Shown here piece after piece: positions 16,844 to 29,765 of a stretch of 37,500 nt of DNA. The stretch is from Neocallimastix lanati (nom. inval.) (lineage: Eukaryota > Neocallimastigomycota > Neocallimastigomycetes > Neocallimastigales > Neocallimastigaceae), in assembly GCA_016946835.1 (NCBI GenBank), contig JACVTC010000035.1:645001-682500 (forward strand), given 5' to 3'. The translations under genes and the position numbers were made by a program. Each line of letters starts with the position of its first letter. The stretch's first letter is position 1. The notes below the pieces were generated by a model. That model had not been told where the DNA came from and searched no databases. It saw only the letters and a list, made by a program, of their open reading frames with translations.

Positions 16844-17600
16844 TTTATATATATATTTATAATTTTTTTTATATTTTATATTTTATTGAATTTTTTATAT
16901 TTTATTGAATTTTTTAATTATTATATTAAATAAAAATATTTGTACTAATAAAATAAACATGAATTGTTATTGAAAAATAATATTATATAAGATATAATGA
17001 ATAGATAATAGATTAATTGAATAATTTTTTTTTTCTCTTTTAAAAAGAATGGATTTATTAATAGGTTTGATTTATAACTATTATAAATATTTAATATAAT
17101 TTTTATATTAAGAAATTTTTAATACTAATATTAATTTCTTTATATAATTATTTATTTCGGCATCATTATTTATTAGCTGGTATATTAATTATCTGTTTAA
17201 TTTAATATAAATTTCATTATTTTTATATATATATAATACCTATAATAAAGGTTTATTTATTAATCATCCATATAAACCCATATTATTTTTTTTTCTTAAT
17301 TTTACATTATATTATTATTAATATAATTATATAATAATTATATTTATTAAGTTTTTATCGAGAAAAAAAAAAATAAAGTTATATTACTATTTTATTTTTA
17401 TTTAAAAAAAGTAAAATATAATAAAGTAATTAAAATAATAATAATAATATTATAAAAAATAATAATATTTTTTATAATATCATTTTACTTAAATTCTAAT
17501 AATAAAAATCTAATAAATAAGATATTATTTAACCTTTTAAATATATAAATTACATAAACAATAATTAGCTTAATAAAAGGTGAAAATATGAAATTAAAAG

Positions 17601-17650
<50 letters not shown>

Positions 17651-17701
17651 TTAATAAACCAAAAATTATATAAATATTTTTAATAATAAATTCTATTATT
17701 A

Positions 17702-17744
<43 letters not shown>

Positions 17745-18057
17745 TTACAATTAATATTATTTTAATTTATATTAATAAGTTTTAAAATATGGGTTTTATA
17801 TGTATATATATATATATTTATTATAAGAATTAATATAATAAATTTTATAAATTTTTTCTCTTTAAAATTTTAATTTTTTTTTATTTATTAAAATATAAAA
17901 ATTTAATATAGTTATTTAATTATTTTTAATTATTTTAATTTTAAACATTAATTATTTTATAAATTTATATTTAATTCCAAAGTAATATTTATAATTTTCA
18001 TTTTATTTTTATACAATATATTTTTTTCCAATATGTATTTGGTATTTTAAATTTTGT
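16844..18057. other. Intergenic region upstream of the second RGS gene
   Basis: AT-rich spacer between the start of the minus-strand RGS gene and the 3' end of the EFCAB10-like gene. It contains a short tandem duplication of TATATTTTATTGAATTTTT at about 16876-16914, close to the RGS start, an A run of 48 at 17601-17648, and TTTA repeats near 17716-17747. No coding sequence or RNA gene was recognised. Confidence 0.6.
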
Positions 18058-19206
18058 TTAAGAAGTCATAAATTTTTTACTTAATCCGGTCATTCTACAA
18101 GCATTGATATAATAAGGAAATATATAATATAATTGTTATTTATAATGTATCATTTTAATAATATATATATATATATATATATTTTTTTTTTTGCTCTAAA
18201 ACATATATGAAAGATATTAATTACCCTTCTTTTACAAATGTATCACACGATATTGCGTCATATTGGCTTCCATCTGGTGTTTCATTAATATTTTTTACAC
18301 CAATATCTTTCATTGCTTATTTTTTTTTTATTTTTTTTATTTTTTTTATTTTTATTTTATATTTATTAATTTTTGTTATAAGACATACTTGTTAATAATA
18401 AAGAAAAACGGCAGAAAAAAATAATAAAAAAATCAAATTTTTAAAATATAAAATTTTATTTATAAATAAATATAAGAAAGAGTAATTATTATTATGTTTG
18501 ATTTTACTATACCACATAAATATTGTTTATTGCTAATATATCCTTTATCAGTTACATCAAATATTTTAAATAAAGCTTTTAAATTTTCTTCTGTAAAATA
18601 TGTATAGGCATCTAATTTCTTATAGTTATATATTATTACATTATAGATATTATATATTAATTTTCTTTTATATATTAATTTTTTTTTTTTTAAATGTACT
18701 TTTAAAATATAATGCTCTATATTTCTTTTCTTCATTTAAATTTAATTTATATCCATATTTATAATAACCTTGTCTTTAATATGCGTTAATTTGTTGATGA
18801 GAAACTTCTTTGGGTTACCTTTATATAAACAAATACATAAAAGAAATAAAATATTAAATAATACGAAATGAAATAATACAAAATAAATATAAAACAATAT
18901 TAAAAATTAAAAGATATACTTGGTTGTGTATAAAAAAGCATTGTGGTTAATTGAGTAATGATTTCTGGTATTTGATTTTGATCTAAATACCTAATAAATA
19001 TATAATTTAATAGAATATTAATAATAAAATGAGCCTCTGTATTTATGAATATATTTATATTTAAGAACTCGTATGGATAGAAATTGATAGTAATTATATA
19101 AATGAAAATTTTAAAATGGTGAAAATTACGTTTTAGCATTAATTACTTCTCTTGAGTTGTAATTAATAGGTGTTCTTTCTTTTGGTGCAGTAATTCTAGG
19201 AGCCAT
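18058..19206 (-). CDS. EFCAB10: EFCAB10-like protein: RIIa-type docking domain plus degenerate EF-hand
   Basis: Six minus-strand exons, 19206-19130, 18990-18920, 18818-18769, 18618-18513, 18315-18225 and 18094-18058, close in phase to give 143 aa. The N-terminal half carries a dimerisation/docking-like segment of the RII-alpha/Dpy-30 type: YLDQNQIPEIITQLTTMLFY, then QPSNPKKFLINKLTHIK. The C-terminal half has an EF-hand-like unit, LKALFKIFDVTDKGYISNKQ, followed by a helix (CAMKDIGVKNINETPDG). The calcium loop DVTDKGYISNKQ has Thr, Lys and Gln where canonical loops have acidic residues (positions 3, 5 and 12), so calcium binding is doubtful. This domain order and length match animal EFCAB10. 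A role in the flagellum is inferred from the family and from zoospore biology, not visible in the sequence. Confidence 0.75.
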
Positions 19207-20378
19207 TTTTAATTATTAATATTTTTATCTTTTTCTTTTTTCTAGAATTTAATATCTTATTATCTTATTTGTTTAAAAAAATTTTTTTTTCATAATTATA
19301 GTATGTTTAATAAAAATTTATGAATAAATTTATTTACAGCAATTTAATATAACAATTAATGTTTCGTAAACAATAAAATAACTTTATAAAGTTTAAAATT
19401 ATTTAAAATAAAAATAATTATATATACATGATTCAATTATATTTTGGAGATATATATATATTTTTTTATAATAAATTAGAAATTATAATAGTCAAGAATA
19501 AAATTTACTATCAAACTTTTATAGAATTACTTTTTATTTATATGTATACCAAACCTATAATTTAAATAATATAGTGCAAAAAATAATTTAATTTTTCATA
19601 TATATTTTAATTTAAAAAAAATATTATATAATTTTATATTAATACATGATATTAATATAATGCTATAAATATTTACATCTTTAAATAATTAATAATTATT
19701 ATAGAAGTATTTAGAGAACTAATTTTTGCAAAGTACTTTTAAAAAGAAATATATTATTTAGTGTTTTTTTTCTGTTCAAAATTTAACATAATTAATATTA
19801 TTTTAAATGATGTAGTGAAAGAAAAGACATATAAAACTCTATACGGTACATTTTAAATATTAATTATTTAAAAGAATTTCATAAATATTAATTTAAACAT
19901 ATATTGTTAATAAATTTATATTTGAGTTTAATATTATGAAATGCAATAATTTGGTTAAATAAAATTATTTAACAAATTTAATGAATTGAAAAAAATTTTA
20001 ATTCTGTTATATCATTCTTAAAGGTTAGGCTATAAATTCATAATAATTAATAAAAAATCATATTACTAATATAGAATATTTAAAAAATTTTTTTCCTCTC
20101 ATTTTCAACGATTATTAATAATAGAAAAAAAAATTTTTTATTTAAAGTGATCTAGTAATATTAATTTAATAATATATAATACAATATATTTTATAATATA
20201 TTAAAAAAATTCATTTATATCTATGATAAAAGAAATTTTTATATATAAAATTAAAATAAAAAAAAAAAAAAAAAAAACTTACTGATATAAAAAAAAAAAA
20301 TATTATCAGTAGTAATTGATAATATTAGTAATAAATTATAAATATTAAATCTTATAGTAAAGTAATATACTAACAATA
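19207..20378. other. Divergent intergenic region between the EFCAB10-like gene and MMS19
   Basis: About 1.2 kb of unique AT-rich sequence, with fewer simple repeats than other spacers here, containing the two divergent promoters. Apart from A runs at 20256-20276 and 20290-20299 just before the MMS19 start, no element is recognisable. Confidence 0.55.
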
Positions 20379-23300
20379 ATGATTCCAGAAATTCAAACAT
20401 TTATAGAAAATAAAAGTAGTAGTCCAGAATCTTTTGATTCTTTAAATAAATTAATTTTGGAAGTTAATAATAGAAATGTATCAATTTTAATGATTGTCGA
20501 GGATTTATCTGATACTTTGGTTAGTACAGATCCAAAAGTTAGAGCAAAAGGTAATAAATAGATATTATATAGAATAATTATCTTTTTTTTTTTTTTTTTT
20601 TAGTAAATTATAATAATATTTTCTATTATTATTTTAAATATAATTATTTTAAATATTCTATTCTATATTATTTATTAAGAAAGAATCATAATATTCTAAT
20701 TAGAAATCTGTTATTATTTTTTTTTCTTAAATTTATATGTATATATTATTAAATTTCAAAATTTTTTTATTAGGTATTGAATTACTTATAAGAGTTTTTT
20801 GTAGTTGCAATATTGATACAATTACTCCAAAGATGGGTAAATATAATAATTAAAATAATAAATATTTTATATCAATAAATTACTTTATATGATATTTTAT
20901 AAATAATTATAATACATTACTCTGAAAATAAATTATATTAAAATATAAAAAATTATAAATTTTTATAAACATTTATTATTATACAATATTATTAATGAAT
21001 ATATATATATTTATGAATAACTTTTATTATATTCAAATTACAATATATATAATATTATTGAAATTTCTATTGAAATTTCTAATTAAAATTTAATTTTGAA
21101 ATCTAATTTTATTTTATATATTTACATATATAAAATAAAAATAACAGCTAGTGTAATTTTGAAATTTTGTTTAGAACGTTTAAATGATTTACACAGTTTA
21201 CAATATTTATTAGATGGAATTTTATATATTTTAAATAATTTAAATGCTAATATTGAAATTATTAAAGAAGTTCCAAAAGCGTACGTAGTTTTAACCTTTT
21301 CAATATATATAAATATTAAAAATCTTATATCTAATATTAGTTTCGTTTTCAAAATATATATATATATATATGTATTTTTTAATTAAATTAATATTTATAT
21401 AGTATGATAGAAGAGTTAACAATTCAAGGCTATCAGCAAACTGTAAGACATGTTATTTTCAAATGTTATGAAACTTTAGTTGATAAATATTTAGATGGTA
21501 ATTTATGTATATTATTTTATAATAAATTTATAATTACTAATATAAAATTTAATTGAATAATAATTATAATTATAAATGAAATTAAAATAAATGTAGTATT
21601 AAAAACTATTGAGGATACTTTTGTTCCAGGTTTTGTTCAGACTGTTGAAGGAGAAAAAGATCCAAGAAATATTATGATTATATTTAAAATAATAAAGATT
21701 ATAGTATCTGAATTAAATTATAAACCATATGTTGAAGTAATTAAATTTATATATAATATAATCAATATTCAATTATTTTAATTTTTCAAAATAATAATTC
21801 GTTTTTTATAAATTCAAAATATAAGGATATATTTGAAATTATTTTCTGTTATTTCCCAATTACTTTTAAAGCTCCACCAGGTAATGTTATTAAAATAACA
21901 ACTGAAGATTTAAAAAATGGTTTAAGGTGTGAAAATAGTAACAAATTTATTAATAAAGATAATTATTTTATGTAGTTATTATTATTTGCTAATATTAATG
22001 ATTGTTTAAACTATTTATATATTTTTATTTATATGTAGAGAATGCTTAGTAAGTGTACCAGAATTATCAAAATTCGCAATTCCGCAATTAATAGAAAAAC
22101 TAAGCTCAAGATTAGATAATACAAAGGTCAGCATAAATTATTATTTTATTATTACTATTATTTCACATATAATTATTTTTTAATATTTATTATATATATT
22201 ATTATATATTATTATATGTTATTATATAAATCTTATATATATATAATTGATCAAAAAAAAATAGAGAGATGCCTTAGATGTCCTTATAGCTGGTGGTGAT
22301 GTTTACAACTTCGAAGATTATTCAAGTAATCTTGATAAATTAACAGAAATTTTAAGAGATGAAGTATTTTTTTTTTTTTTTTTTTTTATTAATATTTTTT
22401 ATTTTTTAATTATATTATATATTTTATTTTATATCAACGTAATATATATAAATATAATGAGTAGTAATAATGATGAATTAATAATAAATAATTAAATAAT
22501 AATGATGATAACAATAAAATATATATATATATTTATAAATAATTGTAGGCATTTGATAACGCTGGCGAAGTTTTAGAAGAAGATTATATTAAAGCCATTA
22601 CTGGATTTACTAAAATATTTAGTAGAGGTGGCAATGAGTGGATAGATAAATATGTAGATCAAATGACAACTAAACCAATTTCTTATATTAAAGATTTTGG
22701 TCATCCTCGTGGTAAATTTAGTAGAAATATTATTTGTGCTGTTATAAAAGAAAATGGTATATTCAAATTATTATTAGATATTCTCTACAATATATTTAAT
22801 TATATATATATAATTAATTATTTATTTAATATTATGTTATTAAAATTATTATAATTGCATTTATAATTATAATTATTAAATATCATGAATAGAATATGCT
22901 TTTAATAAATTAATTAACCAAGTTTTTCCAGATTTAATGACAAAGATTGTTCAACCTAACCCACCAAGCGTTCAATCCTTTTTAATGGAATATGTTAAAA
23001 ATCTTTTAAGTATTGCCAACTTACAAAACATTAGTGAAGATCATTTAATCTATCAATATAAAGATACTTTATATAGAGAGTTTAATAAATTAAAGGAATG
23101 TGATGATGATAATGACTTTAAGAAAAGTATGGAAATCACTAGTATTGGTGGTTTATATGAATTAGCTAATTTAAAAGGATTTTTATCAGATGAGCAAGTA
23201 ATTATATTATAATATATTTTATAAAAGAAGTTTTAAATTTAAAAAAACATAAGCAATATTAAAAATATTTTAAATGATATATAATTTAATGGTTAAAAAT

Positions 23301-23873
23301 TTAAAATTATATATATATAATATTTAAAAAAAAAAAAAAAAAAAAATAAGATAAAAAAAATTATTGGTGATTATAACAATAAATTATTACAAGATCCAAG
23401 GGAAGAAATTAGAAAATTGTGTTTAAAAAATCTTCTTGGAATATCATCAAAAAACAGTAATTTAATTATTTCTGATACTCTTCCATTACTTTATAGCAAA
23501 TTAAAAGGTTTGCAAATATATATATAATAATAATATAAATAAATTTTATTTTTTTAATATTAAAATTTTTTAAAATTTAATAATTAATCAAACATTTTCA
23601 ATTGTTAATGCTGTTAATAAATATATCAATTCATTCATAATAAAGAGGATATGATTGATAGTAATTATGAATGGATTCTTCAGTCTACTGAAGATATTAC
23701 TGTTGAATGTAAATTTTATGAAGATACAATGAATAAATTAATTGATATTTATGATAAAGGAATAGAAGGTAAATAATAAAAATTTAAGTTAATTTTTATT
23801 TCTAATTAATTCAACTATAAACATGGTATATAATTTTTTTATTGATAATTTAAATTTATTAATATAATATGTA

Positions 23874-23906
<33 letters not shown>

Positions 23907-26296
23907 CAAAAAAAAAAAAAAAAAAAAAAAAAAAAGAAAAGAAAAATAAGGATTATTTAACAAAATTATTGGAATCTATTAAAAATATCATTGAAAGAGG
24001 AATTAAAATTGAAGATGATAAATCATTGATTATTAGTTGCTTCCCACTATTCAAAAATAATATTTTAAGAATTCTTATTAAAAATTCAATTAACCAAAGA
24101 GAAGAACTTCCAAATGTTGAATTAATTTCATCAATTTTCCAAAAATATATTTCAATTTTAGCTAAAAAGTAAGTTTATCAATAACATAAAGATAATAATA
24201 ACTGAAATTTTATTTATTATTATATTTATATAATTACTTTAATTACTTTAATTGCTCTAACTATAATATATTATATATAAATAATATATATATGTAATGA
24301 AAAGTCAAATTAAAAAATTCAATGAAGAAATTTTAAGTATTTTCATTGATAATAAAACTTTAGATTTAATGGAAGTGGATAATACTATTAAATTTGAACC
24401 ATTTAATGTAATTATTTATTTTATTTTATTTTATAATTTAATTGTTTTTATTTTTTATTTTTTTTTTTATTTTTTTTTTTGTCAATAATATTATTAATAA
24501 ATTTAATTAAATTTATTTATTTATTTATTTATTTTTTTTTAACAGGAAAATTCACCAAAATCACAAACGTGCTTATTAAATATTCTTATTTCTGTTACTT
24601 GTGAAGTTGATGATACTGTAATACTATTTTTTAATATTATATCAAAATCCAATATTATATTTATATATTAAAATGTTAAAATATTTAATATTAGTTGTTA
24701 TTATGAATATTATTAATTTTTTATAATCATCATCGTTATTAATAATAAATTTAATTAAAATAAAATTAATATTTAGATTTTCAAAAATACAACTGTTAAA
24801 AAAGTAAATGAAAAGTATTTAAATAAATTAGTTGATAGAATTATCAACACTTTAAATTCTTATTATGCAAATTTAGCCTCAAAGTTTATTTCATTATATT
24901 GTATAAGGTTTAATAATGGTAAGTATATATAGATATCAATTTATATTTTCATATTATAGAACCTTTTTTATTTTATTTTATTTTATTTTATTTCCTTTTT
25001 TTTAACCTACATGTTCTGATTTCTAATAATTAATTTATAATTATTTATATTAATTAATATTTAGAAAAGAAAATACAAAAAAAAATTAAGAATTGGATTG
25101 AAAAAGATATCTATTCAATAATCAATTCAAATATGGTCTTTAAGGAATGTGCTATTATTCTTTTCTCATGGGTAAATAAATATAAATAAATACAAAATAT
25201 ATTACATTATAAATATATAATATTATATTTATAATTACTTTTGAAAATTTCAAAATATATAATATATAATATAAAATAATAGCTTTCAAAAGTTTTATAT
25301 ATTAAGTCCAATAATGATGCTACTAATTATGCTATGAAATTAATTAGTTTAATTCATAATCAAAACCATGATTCTTCTTGTGTTAACGGCATCAAAACTA
25401 TATTTGATAAAACCTCTTATCCAACTGAAACAGAAAAATTATATACAGTTGATGTAATTCATGTTATTATTAATTATCTTTTATTATTATTGTATATTAA
25501 TTTATTTATATTGTATATTAATTTATTTATAATATCTTAATATTATAAATTAATGTTATATATATATACTTATTAATTACTAATTTTCAATAGAAAACCT
25601 TTGAAGAAAAACTTATTAACACTCTTCTTAAAGAATTAATTACTACATATAAGAATTCTGAGCAAGGAAAAAATCTTTCAATTATTATTGCTTTAGGTGT
25701 ATTATTAAAATTATCAGATATTAAAAAAATTGCAAATAAGGATGAGGTAAAAATTATTATTATTATTATTATTATTATTATTTTATTTTTTATTTTATTT
25801 TTTATTTTATTTTTTTTTTTAATATATAAAAATATAAAATATTAAATTCAATAATGCTAATAATCATAATAATAAATAATAAATAATAAATAATAAATAA
25901 CCTATTATTATTATTATTATTATTATAAAAATATAGATTAAACCAATTATGTTATATGCTTTAACTCTTCCAAATGCTGAGGTTTTGAGTTCTTCTATTG
26001 AAATTTTATCCGTTATTGTTAAAATTGAACCAAATGAATTAAAGAACGATTTAACTACACTTGTTGAATTTTTATTAAAGTTAACTAAGGCAAGAAATAG
26101 TCCATCCAATACTATTAAAGTAAGAGTTTTAAGCTTAAGACTACTTGATCTTATTTCTACGATGTATGAAAGTTATCTTCTTCTTCCAATAAAGCAAACT
26201 GTTTTAAATGAATTAGATAGTGCTTTGGATGATAATAAAAAATATGTTAGAAAAATGGCTGTTCATTGTCGTAATCAGTGGTTCACATTAAATTAG
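20379..26296 (+). CDS. MMS19: MMS19 (Met18) cytosolic Fe-S protein assembly adaptor, HEAT-repeat protein
   Basis: MMS19 is the HEAT-repeat scaffold of the CIA targeting complex, passing Fe-S clusters to DNA repair and replication enzymes. I reconstruct 20 exons: 20379-20550, 20774-20836, 21148-21280, 21403-21497, 21597-21736, 21826-21926, 22039-22126, 22265-22363, 22549-22756, 22893-23197, 23351-23507, 23646-23768, 23937-24168, 24305-24407, 24546-24617, 24777-24918, 25065-25171, 25283-25453, 25594-25746 and 25937-26296. Every phase closes, giving 1007 aa, near the length of human MMS19. The diagnostic N-domain block spans exons 6-7, about residues 202-264: FCYFPITFKAPPG, ITTEDLKNGLRECL, then FAIPQLIEKLSS and TKRDALDVL. 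The C-terminus ends in HEAT-like helices (VRVLSLRLLDLISTM, VRKMAVHCRNQWF). Introns are short (about 53-311 bp) and hold many homopolymers. Confidence 0.93.
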
Positions 26297-26505
26297 AAAA
26301 TATAAATTTAATAATAAATTAATATATATATAGATTAAATAATTAATTATAACAAACATTATTAATAATAGTCATCATAGAATTTTTTTTTTTCCTTCTT
26401 TTTATCTTTATTTAGTATTTAATTTTAATCATATAAAGTATAATTTTTTACCTTAATAAATATATATATATATATATATAATAGTAATAAGTACATATAG
26501 TTCGA

Positions 26506-26565
<60 letters not shown>

Positions 26566-27068
26566 AAATATAAACAATAATTAGTTTAAATTTAAACATA
26601 TTTTTAAATAAAATAAATAAAAATATTAATAATTAGAATATATTTTTAAATAAAATAAATAAAAGTATGTATAAAATTATTGAAATTGAATAAAAATAAA
26701 AAATAATGTAATTCCATTTAAATTATTAATATTGAATTATTCTATATAATATATATTATATTTATTATATATTTTATAAATATTTACATATATATTATTT
26801 ATATTTGATACTTGTATATTTATATGTTACATGTACTATATTTTTATATTATTTGCTTTTAATATTTATATATTTACAAATTATTTGTATTTAATATATT
26901 TTAATAATTTCTTTTATTTAAACGTATTAATCTATAATTATCCTTAATCAAAACGTATTTATTTATTTTACTAAATTATATGTAATTAAAATAATAATTA
27001 ATTTAATCATTAATTTAAATAATAATTTAATTAATATACATTCCTTGTTTAATAATTTTGTGTAAAGG
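26297..27068. other. Intergenic region between MMS19 and the LINE relic
   Basis: AT-rich spacer with a (TA)n run near 26459-26481, an (AAAT)n array at about 26503-26563, and a short direct repeat, ATATTTTTAAATAAAATAAA, near 26599 and 26639. The rest, up to 27060, is unique AT sequence. The 5' end of the LINE relic is not visible here. Confidence 0.55.
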
Positions 27069-27960
27069 GTTGATGGACAATTAGCGGAATTATTTAGTAT
27101 TAAGAAAGGTGTTCTTCAAGGTTGTCACCTCTCACCAATTTTGTTTAATTTGTTCATAAATGAATGCAATAAATATGGAATCTCAATTGGAGACAAACAC
27201 TAATGTGTAGGTTTCTTTGAAGATGATATTATATTATGTGTTCCAATAAGGAGACTGTTAAAAATAGTTTATATCTAATTTGGTAATAATAAATGCACAA
27301 GTTTAGTAGTACTAGGGGAAGTTTCCAGATTTCTTAATAAAAAAGATTCTGCCTTTTATCTTTTAAGACAAAAATTACCTAAAACGAATAGCTAAACGTA
27401 CTTAGGTGTTCCATTTTAAAATGCTTTGGAACTGAAACCTATCATACAACGAATGAATAATAAAGTTAGAAAAACATTTTATTCCATTAAAGAATTTCTT
27501 AAGAATCTTCATATTCCTATCCCTCATAATCGAATGCTATTTTTTTGCTATAGTAATTGGTCAGGTTTCGTATTATACACCTCCACTTGGATCAAACGAA
27601 GAAAGAAGAAGAACAACACAAATGCTAGTTAATACAGGATTATACTGGATTGAAAGATTTTCTAATGGGATACTTTTACATCTCTTTATTGTATTTCTAA
27701 AGAACTTATTATTCCTCCTCTATCTGATATAAATTCAATACTCGTGTTGCCAAAGCTGCTAATATGATTGAAGACGACTGTTCAGAACGTTGTCTTTGCT
27801 GTCATAGAGAAAATAGTAAATTTCTATTGGAACATTAGTTTTCTAAATGTCAAAACTGAAAATGCATTATGATAGGTCAGCAATTCAAACCCTAATTCGG
27901 GTTAAGAATTCATTTAAACAAAAATCTTATAAGCTAGAGGAGAGGTTCATCGCATATAGA
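27069..27960 (+). pseudogene. Decayed non-LTR retrotransposon (LINE) reverse transcriptase
   Basis: One plus-strand frame from 27069 reads VDGQLAELFSIKKGVLQGCH, then LSPILFNLFINECNKYG, the RT segment with the KGVxQGCxLSPxLFNLF signature. The catalytic FADD block appears as FFEDDII at about 27211-27231, with Ala replaced by Glu. In-frame stops occur at about 27201, 27276, 27393 and 27417. The frame continues through TYLGVPF and LKPIIQRMNNKVRKTFYSI, then shifts near 27590 to LGSNEERRRTTQMLVNTG. Further on, SLYCISKELIIPPLSDI and a C-terminal finger CLCC-x7-H-type stretch end in LEH-stop-FSKC, where the stop replaces a probable Trp. Only the C-terminal part survives, with at least two frameshifts, so it is dead. 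It is richer in GC than its surroundings. A TAATAAA array follows at 28126-28460. Confidence 0.87.
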
Positions 27961-28125
27961 CTTTTTTCCTATATTCATTTATACACTTTAGAATATTACT
28001 TTTACTTCACATTATTACTTAAAAAATTATTATATTCAATTTGGACAAATAACTTTTTTTTATTAAATTTGTATTTTTTAAGAAATATATGAATACATAA
28101 TAAATGAATAAATAAAGTTAAAGTT

Positions 28126-28460
28126 ATAATAAATAATAAATAATAAATAATAAATAATAAATAATTAAATAATAAATTATAAATAATAAATATTTGAATA
28201 ATTAAATAATAAATAATAAATAATAATAATAAATAATAAATAATAAATAATAAATAATAAATAATAAATAATAAATAATAAATAATAAATAATAAATAAT
28301 AAATAATAAATAATAAATAATAAATAATAAATAATAAATAATAAATAATAAATAATAAATAATAAATAATAAATAATAAATAATAAATAATAAATAATAA
28401 ATAATAAATAATAAATAATAAATAATAAATAATAAATAATAAATAATAAATAATAATAAA
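28126..28460. repeat. (TAATAAA)n 7-mer satellite downstream of the LINE relic
   Basis: Tandem 7-mers, irregular to about 28230 then regular to 28458. The unit is the reverse complement of the 8621-8870 array, and a short version occurs in an MMS19 intron at 25869-25899. It may be the grown-out 3' tail of the adjacent LINE, or an independent microsatellite. Confidence 0.9.
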
Positions 28461-29438
28461 GTAGAAATAGAAATAGTAATAATTAAATAATTTATATATT
28501 ATTGTTTATAGTATAAAAATTATGTATTTAATTTTGATTAAAAAATACAATGGTCAATCATTTATCCATAAAAAATATCATTTCATTTATAATATATATA
28601 TTAACTTCTTTTATCATATTAAAGTAGTGATGATAAACCTTATTTAATATATTCTTAATAATTTTTTTTTTTTTTTTAATATTGTTTAAAGAATATTTTT
28701 ATATATAACTAAATATATATTAATTATCGAATCATTGAGGTGTGCTTGTAATGAAAACCATAAAGTTTTATATTTTATATTTATGTTAATGTAACCAATG
28801 TTTTAGTATATTAATATTATAGTATTTAATATTAATTATTGTAAATCAAATTTTCTTTATTATAAATTAAGGTTTTTAATATATATTATTTAATTTAAAA
28901 AATCTTCATGAATAATTTTATTTAATATTATTTTAATTTTTTCATTTAATTAAAATCATTATTTTATTTGATAGTATTAATAAATAATTAATAATTTTAA
29001 ATATTAAATATTGAAATAATGAATAATAGTGATAGTTTTCTTGTAAACTTTTAAATTTTAGTAACAATTATAAATAATAAAGATTAAATTATTTAATATA
29101 ACAAAATCAGTATTATTATATATTGTATAATTATTATATATATATATTTTATTTAAATAAGTCAAGAGTTAATATAATTTTTAATAAATTTTATAATATA
29201 AATATATATAAAAAAAATAATCACATTCAATTTATTTTTTTTATTAATTAATAAACTTTCAAACTTTTTTTTCTTTCTTTCTTTTTTTTTTTTTTTTTTT
29301 TTTATTTTTAATACTTAGATTTTCTTATTGTTTCTTATTTTTATATATTTATCCCTTTTTGGAATTTTTTTTTTTTTTTTTTTTTTTAAATAAAAAATAT
29401 ATAATTAAATTACAAAATAGTAAAAATAATAATTATAA

Positions 29439-29473
<35 letters not shown>

Positions 29474-29590
29474 TAAAAAAAAGTAAAATTAATAGAATAA
29501 AAATAAATTATTAAAAAATAATGAAAATAATATATTAGAAAATAATAATAAAAAAATAATTAAATAATAACTAGGTAAAAAAAAAAACAC

Positions 29591-29675
29591 TTTAATAGTT
29601 GAGCTATTAATTATTAGAAAATAATAATAAAAAAATAATAAAAAATAATATTTAATAGTAGAGCTATTAATTATT
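29591..29675. repeat. Two copies of a small hairpin upstream of the mannosyltransferase
   Basis: The sequence TTAATAG-(TTGAG)-CTATTAA at 29592-29610 recurs as TTAATAG-(TAGAG)-CTATTAA at 29652-29670, exactly 60 bp apart. Each forms 7-bp arms with a 5-nt loop. The flanking TATTAGAAAATAATAATAAA is also repeated (about 29534 and 29614). The copies lie about 100-175 bp before the ATG, where a regulatory role is possible but unproven. Confidence 0.8.
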
Positions 29676-29765
29676 TTAAAATAAAATAAAAAGTATAATA
29701 CATAGTTTTAAATATAAAATTTTCATTTTTATATATTAAGTATAGTTAACAATAAATAAAACATA

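Larger units (their letters stand above)
27961..29765. other. Intergenic region: LINE tail satellite and mannosyltransferase upstream region
   Basis: From 27961 the sequence grades out of the LINE relic into the 7-mer array (28126-28460), then unique AT-rich DNA to about 29250. Long T runs follow (29282-29303, 29367-29387), an A run at 29440-29471, and a duplicated hairpin block at 29591-29675 before the mannosyltransferase start. No gene was recognised. Confidence 0.6.

Noticed and set aside
16844-18057. Possible hidden exons between the second RGS gene and the EFCAB10-like gene
   Set aside because: Both neighbours are complete with closed phases, and the spacer shows no coding-like segment.
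28126-28460. Regular repeats that could suggest a CRISPR array
   Set aside because: The unit is a 7-mer without unique spacers, in a eukaryotic context; it is a microsatellite.
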